DNA from: Rhodococcus sp. OK302
GTDB lineage: Bacteria; Actinomycetota; Actinomycetes; Mycobacteriales; Mycobacteriaceae
Assembly: GCF_002245895.1 (NCBI RefSeq)
Contig: NZ_NPJZ01000001.1
Location: 248,001-312,000, forward strand
DNA: 64,000 nucleotides
Direction of reading: 5' to 3'
Positions 1 to 9,520 of this stretch are shown here, in pieces. Each line of letters opens with the position of its first letter. The stretch's first letter is position 1. Below the pieces are notes generated by a model, which made no database searches, was not told the origin of the DNA, and was given only the letters and a program-made list of their open reading frames with translations. Made by a program: the position numbers and the translations under genes.

Positions 1-591
1 GCCGTATCGGTCGGCGAACTCGCCGGTCGGATCGGCGCCGGCGGATACTCCGGCGCCGTTGTCGCATTCATCATCGTCGGTCAGGCAGCCGCCCTGGTCT
101 GTGCGTTGATGATGGCCGGCGTTGCGGGTTCCGCAATCTGCACAGACCTCGGTTCCCGGAAGATCCGCGAAGAAATCGATGCAATGGAAGTAATGGGCAT
201 CGACGTGGTCGAGCGCCTGGTGGCACCCCGATTGGTTGCTGCAGTGATCGTTTCCCTCGCATTGTGTTCGATGGTGACATTCGGCGGCGTAATCGCCTGC
301 TACCTCTACCATATTTACGTCCAGCACCTACCGGCCGGCACATTCATGGCCACGTTCAGTCAGTACGGACGGTTGTCCGACTTCCTCATGGCTCTCGTCA
401 AGGCCTCGATCTTCGGTCTGACATCGACGTTGGTCGCTACGTTCAAGGGTCTGCACGCCAAGGGTGGGCCCCGCGGGGTGGCCGACGCGGTCAATGAGGC
501 AGTTGTCATGGCATTTGCGCTGGTCTTCATCGCCAATACAGTGTTGTCCGCGCTCTACACGGTCATTGTTCCGGCTGTGGGTGAATTCTGA
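1..591 (+). CDS. YrbE/MlaE-type permease of an mce operon, first subunit (5' truncated by window edge)
   Basis: Integral-membrane permease of an Mce lipid/steroid importer, the actinobacterial counterpart of MlaE. The reading frame is open from base 1, so the N-terminus lies outside the window; 196 residues are visible. Several hydrophobic segments and the amphipathic loop 'REEIDAMEVMGIDVVERLV' are typical of the MlaE domain, where the EID..D region contacts the ATPase. The stop codon overlaps the ATG of the next permease (TGATG), which indicates translational coupling. The ATPase of these systems (MceG/Mkl) is usually encoded elsewhere. I cannot say which mce paralogue group this is. Confidence 0.93.
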   Translation, partial: AVSVGELAGRIGAGGYSGAVVAFIIVGQAAALVCALMMAGVAGSAICTDLGSRKIREEIDAMEVMGIDVVERLVAPRLVAAVIVSLALCSMVTFGGVIACYLYHIYVQHLPAGTFMATFSQYGRLSDFLMALVKASIFGLTSTLVATFKGLHAKGGPRGVADAVNEAVVMAFALVFIANTVLSALYTVIVPAVGEF

Positions 592-1448
592 TGTCCCTCG
601 TCGATTTTCGGATTCGTGCACACCGAGCTGCCCGACCGATCCGCAATATCGGCGACAATCTCGTTTCGCTCGGTCAACATGTCACGTTCTACGTGCGGAC
701 TATCGCCTCAATTCCTTTTGCCCTCACCAAATACCGCAAGCACGTACTCGGTCAGATCAGCGAGGTCAGCTTCGGCACCAATTCGCTGCTGTCCGGCGGC
801 GGCACCATCGGAATTGTCTTCGCCATGTCCCTGGCCGCGGCCATGATGCTCGGCGTCGAGACCCACCGCGGACTCGAACTTGTCGGAATGACATCGCTGT
901 CGGGAATGCTGTCGGCAGTTGCCAATACCCGCGAGTTGGCGCCGGTCGTCGTCGCAATTGCCCTGGCCGCCAAGGTCGGAACCGGATTCACCGCACAAAT
1001 CGGTGCCATGCGTATTTCGGACGAGATCGACGCACTGGATTCCATGGCCATCCGATCCATTCCCTTCCTTGCCGGCACCCGCGTGATTGCCGCGATGATC
1101 TGCGTCATCCCGATCTACATGATCGGACTGTTGGCGAGCTACCTCTCCACCCGGTTGGTGGTGGTCTTCTTCAACGGCGCATCCGCCGGCACCTACGACT
1201 ACTTCTTCCATCTCGCGATCTCTCCGCAGGATCTCCTGTATTCGGGGCTGAAGGCAATTGTGTTCGCTGCCGTTGTCGCCCTGGTTCACTGCGCCTACGG
1301 GTTCTACGCCTCCGGCGGACCGGCGGGAGTCGGACAAGCAGCCGGCCGTGCACTCCGTACCGCAATCCTTGCGATCGGAATACTGGACGTACTGATGACT
1401 TTCGGCCTCTGGGGGCTCGTTCCCGAAATACCGGGAATGGGGGTCTGA
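591..1448 (+). CDS. YrbE/MlaE-type permease of the mce operon, second subunit
   Basis: Second permease subunit of the Mce importer, 285 aa, the usual length for YrbE B proteins. A hydrophilic N-terminal stretch of about 40 residues precedes the MlaE domain with five to six hydrophobic segments. The conserved loop 'RISDEIDALDSMAIRSI' near residues 141-157 corresponds to the EID motif of the first permease. The start overlaps the upstream stop and mceA follows after 4 bases, so the pair is part of one transcript. It should form a heterodimeric channel with the upstream protein in the inner membrane. Confidence 0.95.
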   Translation: MSLVDFRIRAHRAARPIRNIGDNLVSLGQHVTFYVRTIASIPFALTKYRKHVLGQISEVSFGTNSLLSGGGTIGIVFAMSLAAAMMLGVETHRGLELVGMTSLSGMLSAVANTRELAPVVVAIALAAKVGTGFTAQIGAMRISDEIDALDSMAIRSIPFLAGTRVIAAMICVIPIYMIGLLASYLSTRLVVVFFNGASAGTYDYFFHLAISPQDLLYSGLKAIVFAAVVALVHCAYGFYASGGPAGVGQAAGRALRTAILAIGILDVLMTFGLWGLVPEIPGMGV

Positions 1449-1452
1449 CGGC

Positions 1453-2679
1453 ATGGACAATCTCACGACCAGAAACAAGCGCGTCTACGCGCTCCGTGGC
1501 GCGCTCGCAATCGCTATCGCAATCGCTGCGTCCGTCACCATGGTTCTACGCGGCTCCGGCACCCTCGAGCAGACCACCGACGTCTTTGTCGCCGTTCCCT
1601 CGACTGCCGGACTGATCAGCGGCGAAGCACCCGTGAGATATCACGGGGTAAACATCGGCAGGATCGGTGAAATACAGTCCGGTACAACTGAATCAGCAGT
1701 ACAGTTGCAGATCGATGAAGCAAACGCATCGGAGATCCCTGCCGACGTCATTGCACGGGTGGTCCCCCGGACGTTTTTCGGAGACATCTACATCCAGTTG
1801 GTCGACAGCCCGAACCCTTCCGGGACTGCAACGCTGACAAGTGGTGACCAGATACTCCTGGACAGTGGCCCCGAAGCTGTTGCGCTGTACGACGTGTACA
1901 CCAAGCTGGTCGGACTACTCACTGCGATGCAACCCGAGAAGCTGCACACTGCCCTCACTGCACTCAGCCAAGCACTGGACGGCAAGGGCGAGAAGATCGC
2001 CGCGATGATCGACGATCTCAGTGCGGCATCAGTTGTTCTGACGCCCGCCGCGCAACAATTCCTCGATTCGACACCGGAATTCAAGTCCGTCGTCGATGCG
2101 CTGAATCGCGCCACGCCCGACATCCTCGATACCTTGGCGTCGGCAACGTCGGTTTCGAATGCCATGGTGGCAAACAAGACCAGCCTCGAAACATCTATCG
2201 GTGCGTCGACGGTTTTCGCCGCAACGGTCAACAACTTCGTGGCGGAGAACAACCGAAACATCATCACGGTAATAGACAGTGCCGGAAAGATTCTCGCGAC
2301 GACGGCAGCCAATCCTGACGGCCTCCGTTCCACTCTCGCCAATGCCGGAACCTTCGGCGCCGCCGGTGCCCGCGTCTTCTCGACCGGAAAGTTCAACATC
2401 ACCGCCGTTCCCACGTTCGCGGATCCACTGCCCTACACCGCCGAAGATTGCCCGCAGTACGGAAATGAGCGGGGCGCACAATGTTTCGGCTCCAACCAGG
2501 AAGCTTCCCTTGCGTCGGCCAATCCCTCCGTGGTCGGCGGCCGCGACGAAGCATCCGCGCTCGGTTACCTCGAGGATCAACTTCTCGGCCGAACACCCGG
2601 TCCGTCGACCTCCCCCAATGTGGCCACCACGTTGATGCTCGGGCCCCTGGTCAGAGGTAGTGAGGTGACCGTCCCGTGA
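1453..2679 (+). CDS. MceA-family substrate-binding protein
   Basis: First of six MCE-domain proteins, 408 aa. It has a single N-terminal membrane anchor (about residues 14-33), an MCE domain ('VRYHGVNIGRIGEI' near residue 58), a long helical region and a C-terminal part ending in 'MLGPLVRGSEVTVP'. In the family such proteins assemble as a hetero-hexameric tube carrying hydrophobic substrates across the periplasm. The stop codon overlaps the GTG start of mceB. The sequence does not closely resemble mycobacterial Mce4A as I remember it, so a cholesterol role is not assumed. Confidence 0.92.
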   Translation: MDNLTTRNKRVYALRGALAIAIAIAASVTMVLRGSGTLEQTTDVFVAVPSTAGLISGEAPVRYHGVNIGRIGEIQSGTTESAVQLQIDEANASEIPADVIARVVPRTFFGDIYIQLVDSPNPSGTATLTSGDQILLDSGPEAVALYDVYTKLVGLLTAMQPEKLHTALTALSQALDGKGEKIAAMIDDLSAASVVLTPAAQQFLDSTPEFKSVVDALNRATPDILDTLASATSVSNAMVANKTSLETSIGASTVFAATVNNFVAENNRNIITVIDSAGKILATTAANPDGLRSTLANAGTFGAAGARVFSTGKFNITAVPTFADPLPYTAEDCPQYGNERGAQCFGSNQEASLASANPSVVGGRDEASALGYLEDQLLGRTPGPSTSPNVATTLMLGPLVRGSEVTVP

Positions 2680-3695
2680 AAGTCCAACCTTCCCAGGTGG
2701 TTCGCCTGGCCGTCTATTGCACTGCCGGGCTTGCCTGCGCCTCGTTCGTCGCGAATACTCTGTCAGTTCCGGTTCGGGGAAGCACCGAAACCTATAAGTT
2801 CGAGTTCTCCGATGTCGAGGGCCTCAACCCGGGAAATCCCGTCACACTGTCCGGAGTAAGAATCGGGCGCGTCGACGCCGTGGAATTTGCCGCCAACGGC
2901 GGGGGAACCAGCAAGGCCATAGTCGACGTCGAAATCGAATCGCAGTACTCCCTGGCAGCGGACGTCCATGCCGCCGTTCGCTACGGAGACATGCTCGGTG
3001 CCCGCTACCTGGCACTGACCCAGAACCCCGGAACCGGTTCGAGCGTTGAGCCCGGCGGAACCATCCCACTCTCTCAAACCACACCGCCTATCAATCTGAC
3101 GGCGTTGATGAACGGATTCAAACCGTTGTTCGCTGCACTGGAACCCAACCAGGTCAATAGTCTGACACGCAGTTTCGTGGAAACGTTCAACGGGCAGGGC
3201 GAAGCGCTGACGACACTGCTCGATCAGATCGCTTCCCTCAGTTCCGGACTGACGGAACGCAAGGATGTGTTCGCTCAATTACTCACGAATATGAACACAC
3301 TGCTGGCTTCCGTCGACAACCGGCAACCCGAGTTGATCGGTCTCCTTGACGGATTGAGCCAACTCAGCACATCTGTTGTCGGCGAAAACGATCAACTTGC
3401 GACGCTCCTCGATCAGGGAAACAGCACAGTTGCATCGCTGGCCCAGATCATCTCCAACACCAACGACACGTTCGGTACATCAGTCCATCAGCTCGAAAGT
3501 GTCACGGCCAGTTGGATAGCCAGTACCGACGAGTTCAACCGACTGGTGGCCAATCTCCCCAAGTTCGCCGATGCTGCCAATCGCATCGGCAGTTACGGAA
3601 GCTTCGTCAACCTGTACCTGTGCAACTTCACCGTGAAAGCAGGAGACGTGGAAGCCAACATCTTCGGGACAACACATTCGCCGGTGTGCTCATGA
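2676..3695 (+). CDS. MceB-family protein
   Basis: Second MCE subunit, 339 aa, GTG start overlapping the mceA stop (GTGA). It has an N-terminal hydrophobic anchor (residues 9-27), an MCE domain with 'NPVTLSGVRIGRVDAVEF', and a following long helical segment rich in Gln, Leu and Ser, ending in a cysteine-containing tail ('NLYLCNF...SPVCS'). Predicted to be anchored in the inner membrane and to contribute one ring position to the Mce tunnel. It overlaps mceC by four bases. Confidence 0.92.
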   Translation: MKVQPSQVVRLAVYCTAGLACASFVANTLSVPVRGSTETYKFEFSDVEGLNPGNPVTLSGVRIGRVDAVEFAANGGGTSKAIVDVEIESQYSLAADVHAAVRYGDMLGARYLALTQNPGTGSSVEPGGTIPLSQTTPPINLTALMNGFKPLFAALEPNQVNSLTRSFVETFNGQGEALTTLLDQIASLSSGLTERKDVFAQLLTNMNTLLASVDNRQPELIGLLDGLSQLSTSVVGENDQLATLLDQGNSTVASLAQIISNTNDTFGTSVHQLESVTASWIASTDEFNRLVANLPKFADAANRIGSYGSFVNLYLCNFTVKAGDVEANIFGTTHSPVCS

Positions 3696-4708
3696 TGTTC
3701 CTGGCGAAAGGCGACCGTCGACGCAGCGGGAACAGCACAGCGTTAGCGCTGGGCAGCCTCGGCATCTTCCTACTTGTCGTAGGACTCGCTGCTGCGCTGG
3801 GCCTTCCGAAGGTCTGGTACCACGTCCGCACATCCGCATTCACTGCAGAATTTGCCAACGCCAGCGGGCTCTCGGACACCGATCCCGTCTACGTGGCCGG
3901 TGTACCCGCTGGGCGTGTCGATTCGATCGAGCTCGCGGGTGACCATGTTGTTGTCAGCTTCCGCCTGGACAAGGACCAGCCGCTAGGCAATCAGACCACC
4001 GCGTCGGTCCGGCTCAAAACAGTTCTGGGCAAGCGATACCTCGATATAGTTCCGGCCGGTGCCATCGACACCTCTGACGGACACGTCATCCCCCGCTCAC
4101 GAACCACGGCCCCCTACAGCCTCGATGACGTCAGCAGCGATGCCACCGATGTAGCAGCAAACGTCGATCTGAAGTCGATGGAATCGATGATGAACACTCT
4201 TGCACAGGTGATTCCGACCGATCCTGAGCAGGTCGGTAGGGCCCTCGCCGGAATAAGCGGCGCATCCGCCGCCTTCGCGCAGAACGGCGAGCAGATCGAC
4301 CAGATCCTCACGATGTCCCGCAACCTGTCGGACATGGCTGTGCAACAGAGCGATTCGATCGTCAACACCGCCGCCGGTGCACAAACAATCATCCGCACGC
4401 TCACCGTCCGCAAGGACGCACTGACACAACTGGTGGACAACCTCACGGTGATCATCTCCACACTCTCGACCACGTTTGCCGATCGCGGAGAAGAATTCGG
4501 CGTCATGACGGACAACCTCGTCCAGGTCACCGCAACACTGAAGGACAACGCAGATCAGATCGACTTACTGATGACGCGTCTGCCGTCTGCACTGCGCTCG
4601 GTTACCAATGCAACCGGCACCGGCAACTGGACTGACGTCAATGCGCCGGCAGCGGTCATCCCCGACAACTTGCTCTGCGCATTGGGCATCATGGAGGGCT
4701 GCAAGTGA
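3692..4708 (+). CDS. MceC-family protein
   Basis: Third MCE subunit, 338 aa. I place the start at the ATG that overlaps the mceB stop (ATGA); the frame is open further upstream, but that part is a mceB shadow. A hydrophobic anchor lies at residues 18-38, followed by an MCE domain ('DPVYVAGVPAGRVDSIEL') and the segment 'LKTVLGKRYLDIVPAG' characteristic of the domain's end. A long predicted helical region follows. A GTG overlap (GTGA) couples it to mceD. Confidence 0.92.
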   Translation: MMFLAKGDRRRSGNSTALALGSLGIFLLVVGLAAALGLPKVWYHVRTSAFTAEFANASGLSDTDPVYVAGVPAGRVDSIELAGDHVVVSFRLDKDQPLGNQTTASVRLKTVLGKRYLDIVPAGAIDTSDGHVIPRSRTTAPYSLDDVSSDATDVAANVDLKSMESMMNTLAQVIPTDPEQVGRALAGISGASAAFAQNGEQIDQILTMSRNLSDMAVQQSDSIVNTAAGAQTIIRTLTVRKDALTQLVDNLTVIISTLSTTFADRGEEFGVMTDNLVQVTATLKDNADQIDLLMTRLPSALRSVTNATGTGNWTDVNAPAAVIPDNLLCALGIMEGCK

Positions 4709-5781
4709 ATACGCACAAGGCTGTCACTGCGTTCCTCGTGGTGACTCTCGCGATTGCTCTCCCCGGCTGGTACATCTTCGGACGCACCGATCAGTCCAAG
4801 ACCGTCTATGCCGACTTCAGCTACGTCGGCGGCATTTTCGAGGGCAGCAAGGTCACTGTCTTGGGTGTCGGAGTGGGAACGGTTACTTCGCTGGAACCTC
4901 GTGGAACGTCGGTTCGAGTTGCCATGTCCATGCCGAAATCCGTCGAACTGCCGTCGAATGCTTCTGCCTACGTGCTCAATCCGTCGGTGATCAGCGACCG
5001 TCATGTCGAACTCGGCCCGGCCTATACCGGGGGCGCCACGTTGGAGGACGGCGCGATCATTCCGATCGAGCGCGCTCATGCCCCCATCGATTTCGACGGA
5101 CTGATGGGCAGCGTCAGCACTTTGGCAAGTGTATTCGGCTCCGATGCCGGCAATCTCGGAGAACTGGTCGCAAGCAGTGCGACCGGATGGAAAGGCCAAG
5201 GCGATCAATTCAACACCGCGATCCGCAATCTGAGTACCGCCAGCGGAGTTGTCGGCGCCCGGTCCGAAGACATCGGAGCACTCGTCGACAACCTGAACTC
5301 GTTGATGGGAGCGTTGGATTCACGGCAAGTCAGTCTCGATGAACTGGTGAGCGGTCTCGGGGAGTTGGGCGATCAGTGGTCGAGCCAGAACATGGACATC
5401 TCCGAGCCGCTTCAGGATCTGCAGGTCGTATTCGATCAGCTGAATACCTTCATGACCAACCACGGCGACGACGTCGGCTCCATCGCGGACAATGTTCGGA
5501 TCCTTGGTGACACCTTGGCCACCAAACAACCCGGCCTCGCCGAGTTCATGGACCTTGTGCCATTGATGATGCAGAATCTCTCGAACACCATCGGCCCCGA
5601 CGGGCGCGGACGAATTCGTCTCAACGTCTCGACGGCCCTCACCCAGTTCGCTGTGGCCAAGCCGCTGTGCGAGACGTACAAGCTACCGATTTGCACGGGT
5701 GCCGGCTTCACGAATCCGATTTCCTTCCCACTCAGTGCTTCCGACCCGTTGGGCATCGCTTCGGCCGTTGGTGGCAAGTGA
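4705..5781 (+). CDS. MceD-family protein
   Basis: Fourth MCE subunit, 358 aa, GTG start overlapping the previous stop. It has an N-terminal hydrophobic anchor (about residues 6-24) and an MCE domain containing 'GSKVTVLGVGVGTVTSLEP'. The helical stretch ends in a C-terminal region with paired cysteines ('CETYKLPICTGAGF'). The stop shares one base with the ATG of mceE. Function by family: periplasmic subunit of the lipid/steroid importer. Confidence 0.92.
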   Translation: MNTHKAVTAFLVVTLAIALPGWYIFGRTDQSKTVYADFSYVGGIFEGSKVTVLGVGVGTVTSLEPRGTSVRVAMSMPKSVELPSNASAYVLNPSVISDRHVELGPAYTGGATLEDGAIIPIERAHAPIDFDGLMGSVSTLASVFGSDAGNLGELVASSATGWKGQGDQFNTAIRNLSTASGVVGARSEDIGALVDNLNSLMGALDSRQVSLDELVSGLGELGDQWSSQNMDISEPLQDLQVVFDQLNTFMTNHGDDVGSIADNVRILGDTLATKQPGLAEFMDLVPLMMQNLSNTIGPDGRGRIRLNVSTALTQFAVAKPLCETYKLPICTGAGFTNPISFPLSASDPLGIASAVGGK

Positions 5782-6848
5782 TGAAACCTACGGTTCGATG
5801 GGTGGCCGGTGTAGTCGCCGTTGGTACCGGCGTCGGAGCGATCATGGCATTCGGCGGCTGTAGCGCCGGGATTCAAGACCTTCCGCTGGGACGGTCCGCC
5901 GACGGCGCGGCCTACAGCGTGGACGTACAACTCGCAGGTGCCGACGGTCTGGTGCTGGGAGCCGACGTCCGGAGCGGGCAGAAGGTAATCGGACGGGTGT
6001 CGGAACTGTCCACCGATGTCGCCGGAGCCCGGGTCACGCTGAGTTTGGATACGGCGACGCAGTTGCCGGACAACGTCGAGGCCGCGGTCGAACTCCCTTC
6101 GGCACTGGGCAACCCGTTCATTCGACTTCGAGTGCCGAAGGCGCCTTCGGACGCAAGGTTGAGCGACGGTGAGACTATCCCCGAGTCGCGCACCGAGATT
6201 GGACCGCAGGTCGAGAGCGCGCTTGCCACACTCGGCACCGTTATCACCGGCAGCGGTATCGACCAACTCGATACCGTTGTGCGCGAACTGAACATCGCAT
6301 TCTCGGGCAAGTCAGCCGAAGTGCGTTCGCTCACTGACACTCTCACCTCGTTGACAGCTACCGCAAGTACCCATCAGGACGAGTTCAACGACGCTGTCGA
6401 CCTCGCTGCACGGGTCTCGTCTCAGATGGCCGGGCAACGCGAGGTTATCGACAATTACTTGGATTCCGTGCCTGAAGTTGTCTCCATACTCGTGGGACAG
6501 AAGAACCAGATTTCGAGCCTGTTGAACTCGACCGCGCAGCTTGCCACCAATGCCAATCGGATTCTCGGTTCGTCGCCGCAAGGTCTCGACAGTACGTTGC
6601 AGGATGCCGCTACCCTTGTGGGAACACTGGATTCGTTCAACTCCGAAATCGGTACGACACTGGCCAACATGAACGGGATGCTCGAGAATTTCACGCGGGC
6701 AGTCCGCGGCGACTATCTGGTTTTTGACGGCGCGCTCGATGTTCCGGGAAGCATCGACAAGCTCCTGACCGGTGGCATCACGGGGCACGATGCAAGCACC
6801 GGTCCGGTCGGAACTCTCACTGATCTACTCCAGGGAGGCATCCGATGA
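5781..6848 (+). CDS. MceE-family lipoprotein (Lpr type)
   Basis: Fifth MCE subunit, 355 aa. The ATG overlapping the mceD stop gives a 26-residue signal ending in a lipobox ('AFGGC', Cys27). This agrees with the rule that the E subunit of mce operons is the lipoprotein. The MCE domain contains 'GADVRSGQKVIGRVSELS', followed by helical repeats. The open frame extends upstream inside mceD, but that part is not native. It overlaps mceF by four bases (ATGA). Confidence 0.93.
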   Translation: MKPTVRWVAGVVAVGTGVGAIMAFGGCSAGIQDLPLGRSADGAAYSVDVQLAGADGLVLGADVRSGQKVIGRVSELSTDVAGARVTLSLDTATQLPDNVEAAVELPSALGNPFIRLRVPKAPSDARLSDGETIPESRTEIGPQVESALATLGTVITGSGIDQLDTVVRELNIAFSGKSAEVRSLTDTLTSLTATASTHQDEFNDAVDLAARVSSQMAGQREVIDNYLDSVPEVVSILVGQKNQISSLLNSTAQLATNANRILGSSPQGLDSTLQDAATLVGTLDSFNSEIGTTLANMNGMLENFTRAVRGDYLVFDGALDVPGSIDKLLTGGITGHDASTGPVGTLTDLLQGGIR

Positions 6849-8065
6849 AACGCCTCGCTCTCGTCCAACTCGTCTTGTTCGCTCTCACCGCTATGGTGGT
6901 GATCCCTTTCGGCATCGTCTATGTGGTGGGCCCGCAGGGTCTCGGCGATCATATTCGACTGTACGCCAGCATGTCCGACGCTTTCGGGCTGACCAAGGGA
7001 ACCGGCGTCACGTATCGCGGCGTGCAGGTGGGAAAGGTCAGCGCCGTCGCGCTCGATCCGAATTCCCGTTCAGCTCGTATCGAGCTTTCTCTGGGCAGCG
7101 ACACCGAGATACCCAGCGACAGCATCGCCAAGGTAACGATGGGAAGTGCCGCCGGAATCCAGAACGTCGATATCTATCCTCGGACAGATCACGGACCGTA
7201 TCTCGAAGACGGCGACGAGATAGCCATGCCGGCGGATCAGCAACCAGTCCAGATGAGTCAGTTGATGCTTCAGGCGTCGGACGTACTCGGGGGCATAGAC
7301 CCACAGGCGATCAGTGACATCGGAACTGAACTGGGTAAGTCGTTCAACGGACTCGGCCCCAGCCTGCGCACCATGATCGACAACGGTGGAACACTCTCGG
7401 CCCAGTTGAACGATCAGTCCACCGAATTGGCAGCGCTACTCTCACGCACCTCCACGCTGGTGGATTCCATGGCCGGGCAATCGGATTCGTTTGTTCGCGG
7501 TATGTCAGCTGCCAAGAATTTTACGCAGCAACTCGATTCCAACGCTCCGGTGCTGATCTACCTCGCCGACCACTCACCGGCCGCTCTCACTAGCGCCCAG
7601 CAACTCTTCGACAAGTACCACAACACCTTTGGCGCAGTCTTGGCCAACCTCGTTGCCGTGGCCCCGATCATCTCCGACCGAACCGACGCTCTCGAAACCG
7701 GACTTGTGACCATTCCGGAAGGCCTCGCCAAACTGGCATCCATCGTCAACGGAGACCGTGCGGACTTTGCGTTGGTCGCGACTCAGGGCCCCGTCTGCAA
7801 TTACGACACCCCGAGGCGTGAGGTCGGTGATCTCAGCCCCACCAGTCCGAATCTCGCACTGTACTGTCCCCCCGGAAACGATCTGGTCCAACGCGGGGCC
7901 CAGAATGCACCGCGGCCCGACAATCTGGGATTGCAGAACTCGACTATCCCCGGCACCCCGATCGGACCGCCGATCGTGCCCGATCCGATCCTGATTCCGA
8001 CCGGTGTCGACGCCCTGAACTACTGGAGAATGATGTTGGAAGGACTGGGAAATGGCCCCCGTTGA
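6845..8065 (+). CDS. MceF-family protein
   Basis: Sixth MCE subunit, 406 aa, ATG overlapping the mceE stop. It has an N-terminal anchor (residues 7-28), an MCE domain ('GTGVTYRGVQVGKVSAVAL'), a helical segment and a proline-rich C-terminal tail ('PGTPIGPPIVPDPILIP') with two cysteines before it. Its 3' end overlaps the Mce-associated gene by 14 bases, so all eight core genes form one coupled transcript. Confidence 0.93.
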   Translation: MKRLALVQLVLFALTAMVVIPFGIVYVVGPQGLGDHIRLYASMSDAFGLTKGTGVTYRGVQVGKVSAVALDPNSRSARIELSLGSDTEIPSDSIAKVTMGSAAGIQNVDIYPRTDHGPYLEDGDEIAMPADQQPVQMSQLMLQASDVLGGIDPQAISDIGTELGKSFNGLGPSLRTMIDNGGTLSAQLNDQSTELAALLSRTSTLVDSMAGQSDSFVRGMSAAKNFTQQLDSNAPVLIYLADHSPAALTSAQQLFDKYHNTFGAVLANLVAVAPIISDRTDALETGLVTIPEGLAKLASIVNGDRADFALVATQGPVCNYDTPRREVGDLSPTSPNLALYCPPGNDLVQRGAQNAPRPDNLGLQNSTIPGTPIGPPIVPDPILIPTGVDALNYWRMMLEGLGNGPR

Positions 8066-8579
8066 TACTGCACAGATCGAGATTGTCGACATCGAGACTG
8101 CCGAGAAGCCACGCCGACGGTCCTTCGTCACCGCAGTCCTGGCAATCGCGCTCGTCGGAGCACTAGCGGCCCTGGCGTTTCAGATGTTCTCGGCTCGCAC
8201 CGAAAGCTCATTGCGAAGCGAAGCCCTGGACACCGCACGTGAGTACTCGATCATCATGTCCTCCTTCGACTATCAGAATCTGGACGCCAACAAGGACAAG
8301 ATCGCGTCCATGTCCACAGCGGACTTTGCAGGCACCTACAAGACGATGGTGGACTCGCTTCGAGACGTCGTTGCCGGCGGTCAGGGGCAGGCGACCGCAA
8401 CAGCAACAAATGTCGGTATCGAAAGCGTCGACTCGAATTCGGCAACAGTTCTCGTGTTCGTCGACCAAGAAGCCAAGAACATTGCTACGCCGCAAGGAAA
8501 CTCACAGAAGTATCGAATGGTCCTCAGTCTCGTCCGCTCGAATGACCAGTGGCTTGTGGACAACGTCGTAACCAAATAG
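8052..8579 (+). CDS. Mce-associated membrane protein
   Basis: Small single-pass membrane protein of 175 aa: about 25 charged cytoplasmic residues ('EKPRRRS'), one membrane segment (residues 27-47) and a roughly 125-residue extracytoplasmic domain of the NTF2/VirB8-like fold typical of Mas proteins. Such proteins accompany Mce complexes in Mycobacterium and Rhodococcus and are thought to help stability or assembly. Only one copy is present here, whereas some mce operons carry two. It overlaps the mceF 3' end. Confidence 0.85.
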   Translation: MAPVDTAQIEIVDIETAEKPRRRSFVTAVLAIALVGALAALAFQMFSARTESSLRSEALDTAREYSIIMSSFDYQNLDANKDKIASMSTADFAGTYKTMVDSLRDVVAGGQGQATATATNVGIESVDSNSATVLVFVDQEAKNIATPQGNSQKYRMVLSLVRSNDQWLVDNVVTK

Positions 8580-8600
8580 CCCACCGACTCAGGAGGACCG

Positions 8601-9506
8601 ATGCCCGCGAAGTACCTGGATTCGGCACAGACCGAATCATCTCTGTCGACCGATCAGACGCGCATAACCATTACAACGCAACGCAAGCGGTGGACCCGGA
8701 CCCCCGCAAACATCACCGATGCACTCGACTTCTGGTCCTTCGCAGGCGCTGCTGCCAACGTCGTACAGCAACTCGGATGGCCCGAAGTTGCGTACGGCGT
8801 GATGGAGAGCAAAGTCGAGTCGGGTGCTTTGATGGTCCATCCCTGGAAGCGTGCCCGCACCACCACGCAGTATCTCAGTGTTGCCATTCTCGGCACCGAG
8901 GCCGAGCGAATCGCTTACCGCAAGGCTGTGGACTCCGTCCATCGTCATGTTCATTCCGACGAAAACAGCGCGGTGCAGTACAACGCATTCAATCGCGAGC
9001 TCCAGATGTGGGTCGCCGCTTGCCTGTTCATTGGATTCGAGGACAGCCATCAACTACTGCACGGCAAGATGAGCGAAGAACAGGCCGAAGCCTTCTATCA
9101 GTCGGCATCAACGCTGGGGACCACCCTTCAGGTGACCGAAGAGATGTGGCCGGCGACGCGCGCAGATTTCGAGCGGTACTGGAACATCGGCTGCGAACGA
9201 GTTGTGATGGACGAGAAGACAAAACAGTTCCTCAACGACCTCATAGACCTGCGCATGATTGCATGGCCTCTACGACTTCCGTTCCGAAATCTACTGCGCT
9301 TCCTGACAATCGGATTTCTTCCGCCGATCTATCGCAGTCAACTCCAACTCGACTGGACCGAAGGTGATCGGCGCCGATTCGAGAATCTGTTCATCTTCGT
9401 CTCGTTTGCAAACCGGTTCATTCCCAGGTTCATTCGTCACGGTGGCAATACGATGCTGATGCGCGATATTCGTCGTCGGATCAAGGGAAGCAAGAATCTT
9501 GTGTAG
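8601..9506 (+). CDS. DUF2236 / MpaB-like oxygenase-domain protein at the end of the mce operon
   Basis: 301 aa, preceded by an AGGAGG-like site 21 bases after the Mce-associated gene, so probably the last gene of the operon. The pattern of an early segment with 'SGALMVHPWKRARTT', a His-rich loop 'VHRHVHSD' and 'NRELQMWVAACLF' matches the DUF2236 family (MpaB, rubber-oxygenase catalytic domain). Members bind haem or metal and oxidise hydrophobic substrates, or remain uncharacterised. Linkage to an importer suggests action on the imported lipid or steroid; that is inference. Confidence 0.8.
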   Translation: MPAKYLDSAQTESSLSTDQTRITITTQRKRWTRTPANITDALDFWSFAGAAANVVQQLGWPEVAYGVMESKVESGALMVHPWKRARTTTQYLSVAILGTEAERIAYRKAVDSVHRHVHSDENSAVQYNAFNRELQMWVAACLFIGFEDSHQLLHGKMSEEQAEAFYQSASTLGTTLQVTEEMWPATRADFERYWNIGCERVVMDEKTKQFLNDLIDLRMIAWPLRLPFRNLLRFLTIGFLPPIYRSQLQLDWTEGDRRRFENLFIFVSFANRFIPRFIRHGGNTMLMRDIRRRIKGSKNLV

Positions 9507-9520
9507 GCAGCCCAACACGT

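Noticed and set aside
1..9506. Assignment of the mce operon as mce4 (cholesterol import)
   Set aside because: The MceA sequence does not look like Mce4A as I remember it and only one Mce-associated gene is present; proximity to the KstR2 genes is not enough.
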